Part shown: piece by piece, positions 8,272 to 16,777 of the stretch
Layout: every line of letters begins with the position of its first letter
Position numbering within the stretch: the first letter of the stretch is position 1
NCBI RefSeq assembly: GCF_000192575.1
Contig: NZ_GL876935.1
Coordinates: forward strand, 26,894 to 90,893
DNA: 64,000 nt
Source: Novosphingobium nitrogenifigens DSM 19370
GTDB taxonomy: Bacteria > Pseudomonadota > Alphaproteobacteria > Sphingomonadales > Sphingomonadaceae
Direction of reading: 5' to 3'
Position numbers and translations under genes: made by a program
The notes under the pieces: model-generated
What the model was told of the DNA's origin: nothing
The model's input: the letters and a program-made list of their open reading frames with translations, nothing else
The model's database searches: none

Positions 8272-9858
8272 TCAGGCGAACTTGAGCGCCTTGACCAGCC
8301 GCACCCCATTGAGGGTCTTGGCCTTTGCCAGCACTTCGTCGCTGACCGGGCTGTCCACCGAAAGCAGCAGCACGGCTTCACCACCAGCCTGACGACGACC
8401 GAGGTGGAAGGTGCCGATGTTGATGTTGGACTGGCCCAGCAGTGTCCCGATCGAACCGATGAAGCCGGGCGCGTCGGTGTTGACGATGTAGAGCATGTCG
8501 CCGTCGAGGTCGGCTTCGACCGCGATGTCGAAGATTTCGACCAGGCGCGGCTGGCCATTGCCGAACAGCGTCCCGGCAACCGCCTTTTCGCCTTCGTCGG
8601 TGCCGACCGTCACGCGGACCAGGGTGCGGTATTCGCCTTCGCGTTCATGGCGCACTTCACGCACGTCGAGACCGCGTTCCTTGGCGAGGAACGGCGCGTT
8701 GACCATGTTCACGGTCTGCGAATACTGCTTCATCAGACCGGCCAGAACCGCCGCCGTGATGGGCTTCTGGTTAAGCTGGGCAGCAGCGCCTTCGACTTCG
8801 ATTGCGATCTTCTTGACGCTGTCGCCGACAAGCTGGCCGACCAGAGCGCCGAGCTTTTCGGCAAGCGCCATGTACGGCTTGAGCTTGGGCGCTTCTTCAG
8901 CCGAAAGCGACGGCATGTTGAGAGCGTTGGTAACGCCGCCCGTGGTAAGGAACTCAGCCATCTGCTCGGCAACCTGCAGCGCGACATTAACCTGCGCTTC
9001 GGTCGTCGACGCACCCAGGTGCGGGGTGCAGATGAAATTCGGCGTGCCGAAAAGCGGGCTTTCCTTCGCCGGTTCGGTTTCGAACACGTCCAGTGCGGCG
9101 CCAGCGACGTGGCCCGAATCCAGCAGATCCTTGAGCGCGGCTTCATCGATCAGACCACCGCGGGCGCAGTTGACGATGCGCACGCCCTTCTTGGTCTTGG
9201 CGAGGTTTTCACGGCTCAGGATGTTGCGGGTTTCCGACGTCAGCGGCGTGTGCAGCGTGATGAAGTCGGCCTTGGCCAGCAGCGTGTCGAGGTCGGCCTT
9301 TTCCACGCCGATTTCGATGGCGCGTTCGGGCGTCAGGAACGGGTCATAGGCAACGACCTTCATCCGCAGGCCCAGCGCGCGGCTGGCAACGATCGAACCG
9401 ATGTTGCCCGCGCCGATCAGGCCAAGCGTCTTGCCGGTGACTTCGACGCCCATGAAGCGGTTCTTTTCCCACTTGCCTGCCTGGGTCGACAGGTCGGCTT
9501 CGGGAAGCTGGCGCGCCAGGGCGAACATCAGCGCAATCGCGTGTTCGGCCGTGGTGATCGAGTTGCCGAACGGCGTGTTCATGACAACAACGCCCTGAGC
9601 CGAAGCGGCCGGAATATCGACGTTGTCGACGCCGATCCCGGCGCGGCCGATCACTTTCAGATTGGTCGCGGCTTCGAGGATGTCCTTCGTCACCTTGGTC
9701 GAAGAACGAATGGCAAGACCGTCGTACTGGCCGATGATGGCCTTCAATTCTTCCGGCGTCTTGCCGGTGATGACGTCAACGTCGCAGCCCATTTCGGCAA
9801 AAATGCGCGCGGCGTTGGGGTCCATCTTGTCGGAAATGAGAACCTTGGGCTTGGTCAT
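8272..9858 (-). CDS. serA: D-3-phosphoglycerate dehydrogenase
   Basis: The enzyme oxidises 3-phosphoglycerate to 3-phosphohydroxypyruvate with NAD+, starting serine synthesis. At 528 aa it is the long form, with substrate and nucleotide domains, an intervening domain and a C-terminal ACT domain (about residues 455-528). Visible motifs are GLIGAGNIGSIVASRALGL for NAD binding, the active-site Arg in NCARGGLIDEAAL and the catalytic His in CTPHLGAST. It lies downstream of serC on the same strand, separated by 136 bp that contain a hairpin. Confidence 0.97.
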   Translation of the reverse strand: MTKPKVLISDKMDPNAARIFAEMGCDVDVITGKTPEELKAIIGQYDGLAIRSSTKVTKDILEAATNLKVIGRAGIGVDNVDIPAASAQGVVVMNTPFGNSITTAEHAIALMFALARQLPEADLSTQAGKWEKNRFMGVEVTGKTLGLIGAGNIGSIVASRALGLRMKVVAYDPFLTPERAIEIGVEKADLDTLLAKADFITLHTPLTSETRNILSRENLAKTKKGVRIVNCARGGLIDEAALKDLLDSGHVAGAALDVFETEPAKESPLFGTPNFICTPHLGASTTEAQVNVALQVAEQMAEFLTTGGVTNALNMPSLSAEEAPKLKPYMALAEKLGALVGQLVGDSVKKIAIEVEGAAAQLNQKPITAAVLAGLMKQYSQTVNMVNAPFLAKERGLDVREVRHEREGEYRTLVRVTVGTDEGEKAVAGTLFGNGQPRLVEIFDIAVEADLDGDMLYIVNTDAPGFIGSIGTLLGQSNINIGTFHLGRRQAGGEAVLLLSVDSPVSDEVLAKAKTLNGVRLVKALKFA

Positions 9859-9946
9859 GGTAAACCTCTGGTCAAGCGCCGGCGCACGCAGGCAATCGGC
9901 CGGGCGCGGGCATCATGTATCGGGAATGTTTCGGATCGAAGAGGCT

Positions 9947-9979
9947 GCCCTTTCCTCCCAACACACGAGAGGAAAGGGC
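9947..9979 (-). promoter_or_regulatory. Hairpin between serC and serA
   Basis: GCCCTTTCCTC and GAGGAAAGGGC form a perfect 11-bp stem around an 11-nt loop. There is no T-run on the downstream side. It may be a weak terminator, a processing site or an attenuator that sets the serC/serA ratio. Confidence 0.5.
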
Positions 9980-9994
9980 GCCTTTCAAAAAGCC

Positions 9995-11134
9995 TCAGGC
10001 GGCTTCGGCCGGAGCCTTGAGCTGTGCCCAAGCCCAGTCGAGCCAGGGACCAAGAGCTTCGATGTCGGCCGTTTCGACGGTCGCACCGCACCAGATACGC
10101 AGGCCCGCAGGAGCATCGCGATAACCCGCGATGTCATAGGCTGCGCCTTCCTTTTCGAGCAGCCCAGCGAACTTCTTGATGAAGTCCGCGTCGGCACCTT
10201 CGACAGTCAGGCAGACCGAGGTGTGCGAACGGATGCCGCTATCGACCGCGAGGTGGCCGAGCCAGTCGCGTTCGGCAACGATCTTGTCGAGAGCATGGGC
10301 ATTGGCCTTGCAACGCGCCTTGAGCCCTTCGAGACCACCGACCTGCTTGGACCATTCGAGCGCGAAGATCGCGTCTTCAACAGCCAGCATCGAGGGGGTA
10401 TTGATGGTTTCGCCCTTGAAGACGCCCTCGGCAAGCTTGCCCTTGGCCATCAGGCGGAACACCTTCGGCAGCGGCCATGCAGGGGTATAGTTTTCAAGGC
10501 GTTCGACGGCACGGGGGCCGAGAATGATGACCCCGTGACCGCCTTCGCCGCCCAGCACCTTCTGCCAAGAGAACGTGGCGACGTCGATCTTGTCCCACGG
10601 AATGTCATAGGCGAACACGCCGCTGGTAGCGTCGGCGAAAGTCAGGCCTTCGCGGTCAGCCGGGATCCATTCGCCGTCGGGAACGCGGACGCCCGAAGTC
10701 GTGCCGTTCCAAGTGAACAGGACGTCGTTGGTCCAGTCGATCTTGTCGAGATCGGGAAGCTGGCCATAGTCGGCGCGAACGACAGTCGGCTCGAGACGCA
10801 GCTGCTTGACAGCATCGGTGACCCAACCTTCACCAAAGCTTTCCCAGGCAAGCGCCGTAACCGGACGTGCGCCGAGCATCGTCCACATCGCCATTTCGAA
10901 GGCACCGGTATCCGAACCGGGAACAATGCCGATACGATGCGTATCGGGCAGCTCAAGCACTTCGCGCATCAGATTGATCGCAAGAGCGAGACGCTCCTTG
11001 CCGATCTTGGCGCGGTGCGAGCGGCCGAGCGAGGCCGTGGCAAGCTTGTCAAGGGAATATCCGGGCGGCTTTGCGCACGGGCCGGACGAAAAGAAAGGAC
11101 GCGCCGGTTTGGCGGTCGGACGTGTATCAGTCAT
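9995..11134 (-). CDS. serC: Phosphoserine aminotransferase
   Basis: This PLP enzyme transaminates 3-phosphohydroxypyruvate with glutamate to phosphoserine. The chosen start (MTDTRPTAKPARP) has GAGGAGAG upstream. The reading frame is open to 11266, but that extension is unlike protein. The PLP lysine lies in VATFSWQKVLGGEGGHG. The sequence (GPCAKPPGYSLDKL, GIVPGSDTGAFEMAMW) fits the long alphaproteobacterial SerC type, about 380 aa. SerA follows on the same strand. Confidence 0.95.
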   Translation of the reverse strand: MTDTRPTAKPARPFFSSGPCAKPPGYSLDKLATASLGRSHRAKIGKERLALAINLMREVLELPDTHRIGIVPGSDTGAFEMAMWTMLGARPVTALAWESFGEGWVTDAVKQLRLEPTVVRADYGQLPDLDKIDWTNDVLFTWNGTTSGVRVPDGEWIPADREGLTFADATSGVFAYDIPWDKIDVATFSWQKVLGGEGGHGVIILGPRAVERLENYTPAWPLPKVFRLMAKGKLAEGVFKGETINTPSMLAVEDAIFALEWSKQVGGLEGLKARCKANAHALDKIVAERDWLGHLAVDSGIRSHTSVCLTVEGADADFIKKFAGLLEKEGAAYDIAGYRDAPAGLRIWCGATVETADIEALGPWLDWAWAQLKAPAEAA

Positions 11135-11261
11135 GTAGACTCTCCTCGCAGAGAGCTCGCGCGGCGTTGGGACCGCGTGGCCCGGAGCCGGGAATAGAGG
11201 CGAACCGGACGGTGTCAACAAAAGAGTCTGGACACCTCTGACCAGCCGGCGAGCCGTTCCC

Positions 11262-11290
11262 GGCAAACGCCCGGAAACCGGGCGTTTGCC
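11262..11290 (-). terminator. Hairpin after the porin gene
   Basis: GGCAAACGCCCGG and CCGGGCGTTTGCC form a perfect 13-bp stem with a three-base loop, 58 bp past the porin stop and before serC. It lacks a clear T-run. Confidence 0.65.
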
Positions 11291-11347
11291 ATATGCGCAA
11301 AAATCGGAAAGTTCGGCGAACCCCTGTCGCCAATCGATTCGACTGCT

Positions 11348-12958
11348 TCAAAAGCTGTACTTCGCGGCAAAATCGAATCGATCGACCGCCCCGTTGAGAC
11401 TGTTGACCAGCCAGCGTTCGCCATGGCGATATTCGATGCCCAGATCGATGTTCGAAACCGGCGAATAGAACACGTTGCCAGCAGCACTCCATGCCTCGGC
11501 ATTGTAATTCCCGACGCCGAGCGTCCCGCGATCGAGCGTGCGATCATAGACAATACGCTGAAAACTGCCGAGCAGGTTGAACCGCACCTTGTCCGTCAGG
11601 GGCAGATGGAACGAGGTATAAAGCCCGAGATTGCGCACTTCAGCGAGGCGCCCTTGCGTCGTCAGCACGGCATCCGGCCCGAAGTTCAGCCCAAGATAAC
11701 GCCCGATGCCCGAGCCGTAGGTCGCCTGGAAACGCCAGTCGGCGCCGCCGCCGAGCACGATCTTGCCCGCCGTGCTGACACCCCAGCCGAGGCGATCGTC
11801 GACCACATGGGCCGCCCCCACTCCCGCATTGTCGACCCGCAACTGCCGCACGAGCCCCGCCAGATAGATCTGCCCGACCTTGCCCGAATAATCGACGCGC
11901 ACCGCAAAGTCCGGCGCATGATCCTCGCCATTCTCGGTGAGCGAGGCCGACACCGTCTTCGTCGTCGAATCCGGCACCAGCGTGGCCGAGGCTGTTTCGG
12001 GATTTTCCACCGACAGATTGAGCTTCACGCCACGCACCAACGGCATGGTGTAACGCACTTGCGGCTGGCGCACGAAGACCAGCCCATCGATCGCCCCCAG
12101 GTAATCGGTGCTCTCCGGCATGACAGTCGGCTCGGCAAACGTCGTGAAGTCCTGCCCGAAAGTCCAACGGTCGAACTGTACGAACGCGCGCCGCATGGCC
12201 AGATCATAGGCATTCGTGGTGCGCTGCGTGCCCTGCCCCAAGGCCATCGGCGTCCCCGGCGCGGCCTGAAAGTCCATTTCGATATAACCTTTAAGGACGT
12301 GATGCCCGATCCGGGTATCGGCATCGACCCAGAACCGGGTTTGCTTGGCTGCAATGTCGGTAACCCGCGTGGACGAAGTCGGACTTGCAGGATTATAGAC
12401 CGGGATCGATTGCGGCACATAGACATCGCGCCCGAGCGTCCCGGTCGCATCGTTGCCACCGCTGTACCGCGCGGTCGTCATCAGCAGCTTCACATAGCCT
12501 GACAGGACCACCCGACTGTTGCCCGAGTGAAATCCGAGCAATCCTTTGGGCTCGGTCGCCCTTTCCGACGCCACTGCGACCGGGGAAAGTACGACACCGA
12601 CAGCAGAATCCCCCTTTTCAAGCGAATCTCCGGGAGTGGTCGCCGCCATGGCCGGTGCCGGGACAGCAAGGTCCACCCTGGCCGGGGCCGTCGGCGCGGA
12701 AACCGCCGGCTGGGCACCCGTCTGCGCAGGGGAAGCGCCTGCTCCACCTTGCGCAGCGCGCAAACGTGCCACTTCGGCCTCGAGCCGGTTCACCCGGTCG
12801 AGCAGGGCCCTGACCATGGCCTGATCGACTTCCTGGGCGCGCGCCTCGACCGGCAACCCTCCCCCGACCAGGATCGTCCCGACCAGCATCATGCATCTGA
12901 CAGCCTGCACCGGGGGCAGGCCAAGCGAACGTAGGGGAAAAAATCTCGGCATCACCAT
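11348..12958 (-). CDS. DcaP-like outer-membrane porin
   Basis: The predicted protein (about 536 aa) starts with an export signal (MMLVGTILVGGGLPVEARAQ). A short coiled coil follows (VDQAMVRALLDRVNRLEAEVARLRA), then a low-complexity Ala/Pro/Thr linker and a beta-rich barrel ending in Phe (FDFAAKYSF). This layout matches the trimeric DcaP-type porins that pass dicarboxylates, aromatic acids and similar solutes. Starts at 12958 and 12952 are both possible, and the frame is open to 13018. It is divergent from a TetR regulator across a palindrome, so substrate-induced control is likely. Confidence 0.82.
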   Translation of the reverse strand: MVMPRFFPLRSLGLPPVQAVRCMMLVGTILVGGGLPVEARAQEVDQAMVRALLDRVNRLEAEVARLRAAQGGAGASPAQTGAQPAVSAPTAPARVDLAVPAPAMAATTPGDSLEKGDSAVGVVLSPVAVASERATEPKGLLGFHSGNSRVVLSGYVKLLMTTARYSGGNDATGTLGRDVYVPQSIPVYNPASPTSSTRVTDIAAKQTRFWVDADTRIGHHVLKGYIEMDFQAAPGTPMALGQGTQRTTNAYDLAMRRAFVQFDRWTFGQDFTTFAEPTVMPESTDYLGAIDGLVFVRQPQVRYTMPLVRGVKLNLSVENPETASATLVPDSTTKTVSASLTENGEDHAPDFAVRVDYSGKVGQIYLAGLVRQLRVDNAGVGAAHVVDDRLGWGVSTAGKIVLGGGADWRFQATYGSGIGRYLGLNFGPDAVLTTQGRLAEVRNLGLYTSFHLPLTDKVRFNLLGSFQRIVYDRTLDRGTLGVGNYNAEAWSAAGNVFYSPVSNIDLGIEYRHGERWLVNSLNGAVDRFDFAAKYSF

Positions 12959-12972
12959 GACCTGCGACTCAA

Positions 12973-12988
12973 CCAAACATTTGTTTGG
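12973..12988. promoter_or_regulatory. Palindromic operator between porin and TetR genes
   Basis: CCAAACATTTGTTTGG is an inverted repeat (CCAAAC-N4-GTTTGG). It lies 15 bp upstream of the porin start and about 140 bp upstream of the tetR start. TetR regulators commonly bind such palindromes in divergent promoters. The assignment is by position and symmetry. Confidence 0.6.
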
Positions 12989-13125
12989 CGAAGTGACGGC
13001 GAGTGATACACCTGTCAAGCGCGAGCCGTGTCAGAGCCGATTGCCTCAACCGTCCGGTTCGGTTAGGCGTGCCGCTTTCCATCTTCAGACCGGCTCCCCC
13101 GGCCCGCCTCACGAGCGAAGACCCG

Positions 13126-13740
13126 ATGCCCCCATCCGGCTCCCATTCCGCCACCAACGGCGGCAGCCACAATGCCGCTGCATCCCACGACGCAGCCGAA
13201 CGCCGACGCGAGATTCTCGAAATCGCGGCGCAGCTCTTCGCCGAGCGCGGCTATCGCGGCACGTCGATCCGACACATCGCGGAAAAGGTCGGGATGCTGC
13301 CCGGCTCGCTCTATTATCACATCCGGTCGAAGGAAGAGCTCTTCGTCGATATCCACGACCGGGCACTCAACGAAACGGCCGGACGGATCGAGGCCGCAAT
13401 CGCCCCCTTCACCGACCCCTGGGAACGACTCGAAGCGGCCTGTGCCGAGATGCTGGACATCCAGCTCAACCCCGCCTCACTCACCCTGCCGATCATGAAC
13501 AATCTGCGCTCGGTCCCTGACGAGATCACCGACGCTCTCGTGCGCAAGCGCGACGAATTCGAAATGATCTTCCGCCGCCTCGTCGATGCACTTCCGCTCG
13601 AGGACGGGATCGACCGCAGCATCTACCGCATTCTGCTCCTGCGCCTGCTCAACACCGCCGACGGCTGGTATCGCGAAGGCCGCCTGACCCGCCGCGAAAT
13701 CGCCGGTCAGATCGTACGGATTTTCCGCCACACGAGCTGA
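13126..13740 (+). CDS. TetR/AcrR-family regulator
   Basis: This is a 204-residue protein with the TetR N-terminal HTH (RRREILEIAAQLFAERGYRGTSIRHIAEKVGMLPGSLYYHIRSKEELF) at residues about 24-70 and a helical ligand domain. It resembles TetR proteins with a TetR_C-type domain linked to lipid or aromatic catabolism. The frame is open to 13003, but that leader is unlike protein. It is divergent from the DcaP-like porin and probably represses it and itself through the palindrome at 12973-12988. Confidence 0.85.
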   Translation: MPPSGSHSATNGGSHNAAASHDAAERRREILEIAAQLFAERGYRGTSIRHIAEKVGMLPGSLYYHIRSKEELFVDIHDRALNETAGRIEAAIAPFTDPWERLEAACAEMLDIQLNPASLTLPIMNNLRSVPDEITDALVRKRDEFEMIFRRLVDALPLEDGIDRSIYRILLLRLLNTADGWYREGRLTRREIAGQIVRIFRHTS

Positions 13741-13865
13741 TTTTCGAAAATAGCACGATGTCCTGATCGGCTTCGCCGCAATCATGGCCGAATGGTAATT
13801 TCCGACCACACATTTTTCGGGTGCTTGTTCAGCAAGTTTTTACCATAATCGGCGATGCACTGATC

Positions 13866-14546
13866 ATGGCCCGACGAATTGCCCCCCTGCGGCTCGTCCC
13901 GGTATCCGGTCTTGCCTTGTGCCTGGCCGGGTGCATCGGCGGAAGCCCGACAGAACATCGCGCGCCCCAGCGCGCGACGATGGATCGCCTTGCACCTGCG
14001 CCCAGCTCGCGACAATGCTTGGCGGAACTTGGCCAGAGCCAGGCCAATTTCACGACTCTTCCCGATCAGTATTACGGCGCCGGGTGTTCGACGGTGAACA
14101 CCGTGCGCCTGTCATGGCTGCGCAGCGACGACGCGCATTTGCAACTTGCCAATCTCGGGCCCGTTACCTGCCCTCTGGCCGAAGCCCTGCAAGGATGGGC
14201 TCGCTATGGAGTCGATCGCGCCGCGCGGCTGGCCATGGGCAGCCCGCTGCAACGGATCGAGACATTCGGCAGCTACAACTGCCGCAACATCGCCGGAAGC
14301 GACCACCGCAGCGCCCACGCCACGGCCAATGCCATCGACATCGCCGGTTTCATCCTGGCCGACGGTCGCCATGTCAGCATCAAGGGTGACTGGAACGAGG
14401 GAAGTCCGGCCACGCGCAATTTCCTGCACATCATCCGGGCCAGCGCCTGCAAGCGGTTTTCCGTGGTTCTCAGTCCCGATTACAATCCCGCGCACCGCGA
14501 CCATTTCCATCTCGAAGTCGGAGCGCCCCACACCGTCTGCCACTGA
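13866..14546 (+). CDS. Extensin-like lipoprotein
   Basis: This 226-residue protein has a lipoprotein signal (LALCLAGC, lipidated Cys about 23). Its C-terminal domain carries SYNCRNI, SDHRSAHATANAIDIAGF, NFLHIIRASACKRFSVVLSPDYN and HRDHFHLEV. That pattern is the extensin-like domain of bacterial envelope proteins. The conserved HxxAxAxDI and HRDHFHL histidines and aspartates resemble zinc DD-/LD-carboxypeptidase (VanY/MepA-type) active sites, so a peptidoglycan role is possible. A strong bidirectional terminator follows. Confidence 0.82.
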   Translation: MARRIAPLRLVPVSGLALCLAGCIGGSPTEHRAPQRATMDRLAPAPSSRQCLAELGQSQANFTTLPDQYYGAGCSTVNTVRLSWLRSDDAHLQLANLGPVTCPLAEALQGWARYGVDRAARLAMGSPLQRIETFGSYNCRNIAGSDHRSAHATANAIDIAGFILADGRHVSIKGDWNEGSPATRNFLHIIRASACKRFSVVLSPDYNPAHRDHFHLEVGAPHTVCH

Positions 14547-14585
14547 CGCCGATTCCCCGACCTCTTCAAATTATCTCGCCGCTTC

Positions 14586-14633
14586 AAAACGAAAGCCCGA
14601 TCGGCATAACGCCAATCGGGCTTTCGTTTTTTT
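14586..14633. terminator. Bidirectional terminator
   Basis: AAAACGAAAGCCCGAT pairs perfectly over 16 bp with ATCGGGCTTTCGTTTT, followed by more T residues on the plus strand and with a T-run on the minus strand. It separates two convergent genes. Confidence 0.93.
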
Positions 14634-14752
14634 GAGCTTCCCGCAACGCCCCCTTGTCGGATGACGGGCGGGGAGCCTCGGCAAGACGCCATCCGCTTGC
14701 CTGATCAACCCCGGGGTCAGAGCGAAAAACACGCCCTGCCCGGTCCCGCATG

Positions 14753-15382
14753 TCAGGCCGCGTCGCCCAGACCGGTTGCTTCGATACGCAAGCGAACGGC
14801 TTCGGCCGCATGACGGGCGCCCAGCTTGCCCATCATCTTCATGCGGTGGATCTCGACCGTACGCGGGCTGATATCAAGCTCGCGCGCAATCGCCTTGTTG
14901 CTGCACCCTTCGGCAAGACGGTCGAGCACTTCGCGTTCGCGCAACGACAGACGAGCGATCCGTTGACGGGCTTCAGCCGCGCGAGCACGCTGGGCCCGAT
15001 GCGTTTCGGCTTCACGAGCAGCACCGGCAATGGCTTCATTGAGCGGGCCGATCTGCTGCGGAACGGCAAGATAATCGAGAGCACCGGCCTTGATCGCATT
15101 GACGACGGAAGCCGTACTCGGCTCCTCTGAAATGGCGATCACCGGAAGCCACTGCCCCGCGCGCGTCATCGCACCGATCAGGCTGGCAACTCCGTCACCG
15201 GGCGGATCGTCATTGGCGAGAACCAGCCCACCGGACGGAGCATGCGCCAGCAGCTCATCGGTGTTGGCGTATATCTCGGCATGATGCCCTGCGGCAAAGG
15301 CGAGACGGGCGAGCTGCGCACGGCGGGCAGAATCGCCATCGAGGATGTGGAGTGTGACGCGGTCGATCATGAGGACTATCAA
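14753..15382 (-). CDS. LuxR/FixJ-type regulator with degenerate receiver
   Basis: Residues about 8-125 have a receiver-like fold and residues 143-200 a LuxR-type HTH (LSLREREVLDRLAEGCSNKAIARELDISPRTVEIHRMKMMGKLGA). Aligned with FixJ, the phospho-acceptor Asp position holds Asn57 (LVLANDDPPGDG) and the conserved Lys position holds Val107 (ALDYLAVPQQ). Phosphorylation by a histidine kinase is therefore unlikely. Control may be by protein partner or expression level. No kinase gene is adjacent. Starts at Met1 or Met5 (15370) are possible. Confidence 0.85.
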   Translation of the reverse strand: MIVLMIDRVTLHILDGDSARRAQLARLAFAAGHHAEIYANTDELLAHAPSGGLVLANDDPPGDGVASLIGAMTRAGQWLPVIAISEEPSTASVVNAIKAGALDYLAVPQQIGPLNEAIAGAAREAETHRAQRARAAEARQRIARLSLREREVLDRLAEGCSNKAIARELDISPRTVEIHRMKMMGKLGARHAAEAVRLRIEATGLGDAA

Positions 15383-15845
15383 CCATTGAATCCGGGCCAG
15401 TGGCCAACGTGGTTAGTTTCAATACGAACCCAACCCAGACCCAAAATCCGGTGAATTACTCCAACACCCTTAGGGTAATTCCCTCTGGAACGGAGCAGAT
15501 CGGCGTCCAACGGACATTCGGAAAAAGGGAAAATCGGGCTCACACCCGTGATTTACCCCTGTAATCCTCTTGTAATCCTTTGCCGAGACGCTGAACGCCC
15601 TAACCAAATAAGCTAAGTGCAATTACGTATACTCTGCTCGCAAGTGAGTTACCGTACTGCACAATGAAACGACCGCACTTGCCCAATGCGGTCCACGTCC
15701 TTCAACGTAAGTATCTGGTATGACGGACGAGCGACGGACGAGATCCTGCGCCGCGCCGCATCATTGGCGTGCATGGATACACACAAGCCCCGTGGAACGG
15801 GCACGCCGAACGACAAGACCCCGTGCGTCCGGAGTGTTCGAAGCC
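15383..15845. other. Non-coding interval upstream of the degenerate regulator
   Basis: I see no credible gene in these 463 bases. The composition is less GC-rich than that of the flanking genes. It holds an imperfect inverted repeat (AATTAC...GTAATT, 15454-15480) and a tandem nine-base repeat TGTAATCCT (15560-15568 and 15571-15579). It presumably contains the promoter of the regulator gene and the 3' end of the Anbu transcript. Confidence 0.5.
15454..15480. promoter_or_regulatory. Inverted repeat upstream of the regulator gene
   Basis: AATTAC (15454-15459) and GTAATT (15475-15480) are inverted, with inner CC/GG also symmetric. The repeat lies 72 bp upstream of the degenerate FixJ-like gene. 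It is a candidate operator by symmetry only. Confidence 0.35.
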
Positions 15846-16667
15846 TCAGGCCTGATTCAGGATTTCCGGAATCGCGGCTTCCACTTCGTCGACCTGCTGT
15901 TCCAGCGGCATCGGCGTCCCCAGATCGTAAGATGGAAGCGAGTGGAACGCCCGCCGCAGGGCATCTCCCCACCCCTTCGAAATGGAGCGAAAATAGGTGT
16001 CATCCGCCCCGATCCGGCGATGATGGAGCGGCGTGAAACGATCGCGGGCGATCACCATGAGATCGAGCGGCAGTCCGACCGACAGATTGGCGGCCAGGGT
16101 CGAATCGAACGACACCATCAGCAATTTGACCGCGTCCTCGAAAGGCATGGTACGGTCATAGCCGCGCAGCAGGATCGGCCGACCGTACTTGGTCTCGCCG
16201 ATCTGGAAGAACGGGGTATCGAACGTGGCCTCGATGAAATTGCCTTCGGGATAGATCAGGAACAGGCGCGGCGTCATTCCGCGAATCTGCCCGGCCACAA
16301 TGATCGAAGCGGTAAAACGCGGCCCTTCCGCCTTCGCCCCGGAGCCCGGTTCGGCAAGCGCCCCCGGCCCTTCCACCACCTGCCGCAACAGGCGACCGAC
16401 TTCCCCGGCCACCTGGAACATCGTCGGCGCCTCGAGAATCGAGGGGTGACGGTCGCCGGGAACCTTGTTGCGCTCTTCAAGCTGGGTCACGACGGCCTGG
16501 GTCGTCGCAAGATTGCCGGCCGTCATCAGGGTGATGATACGCTCGCCCGGCACGTTCCAGCTGAACATCTTGCGAAACGTCGAAATGTTATCGACGCCGG
16601 AATTGGTGCGGGTGTCGCTCATCAACACCAGTCCGGCGTCCAGCATCATCCCCACGCAATAGGTCAT
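15846..16667 (-). CDS. Anbu-type proteasome-like peptidase
   Basis: This 273-residue protein begins MTYCVGMMLDAGLVLMSDTRTNSG. After Met removal Thr1 would be the N-terminal nucleophile, with Asp17 and Lys32 near the proteasome positions Asp17/Lys33. It matches the Anbu (ancestral beta subunit, HslV-related) family in the LYPEGNFIEATFDTPFFQIGETKYGRPIL region. Anbu forms helical or ring assemblies, and its substrate is unknown. An upstream Met at 16730 would bury the Thr, so 16667 is preferred. The gene follows the transglutaminase, alpha-E and ATP-grasp genes on the same strand, the conserved Anbu neighbourhood. Confidence 0.93.
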   Translation of the reverse strand: MTYCVGMMLDAGLVLMSDTRTNSGVDNISTFRKMFSWNVPGERIITLMTAGNLATTQAVVTQLEERNKVPGDRHPSILEAPTMFQVAGEVGRLLRQVVEGPGALAEPGSGAKAEGPRFTASIIVAGQIRGMTPRLFLIYPEGNFIEATFDTPFFQIGETKYGRPILLRGYDRTMPFEDAVKLLMVSFDSTLAANLSVGLPLDLMVIARDRFTPLHHRRIGADDTYFRSISKGWGDALRRAFHSLPSYDLGTPMPLEQQVDEVEAAIPEILNQA

Positions 16668-16777
16668 TCGTGCGCTCCCGTCCGGCGACATCGCGGACAG
16701 GGGCCGTCCTGTCCGCTCGCGTCGGTGCAAATGGCTGCTTTAAGGCCGAGGGAGCGATTCGAAAAGGCGCAGGCCGA

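Noticed and set aside
8404..10020. A plus-strand open frame of about 538 codons across serA
   Set aside because: It lies opposite serA, which has full motifs, and its translation is compositionally skewed with no recognisable domain.
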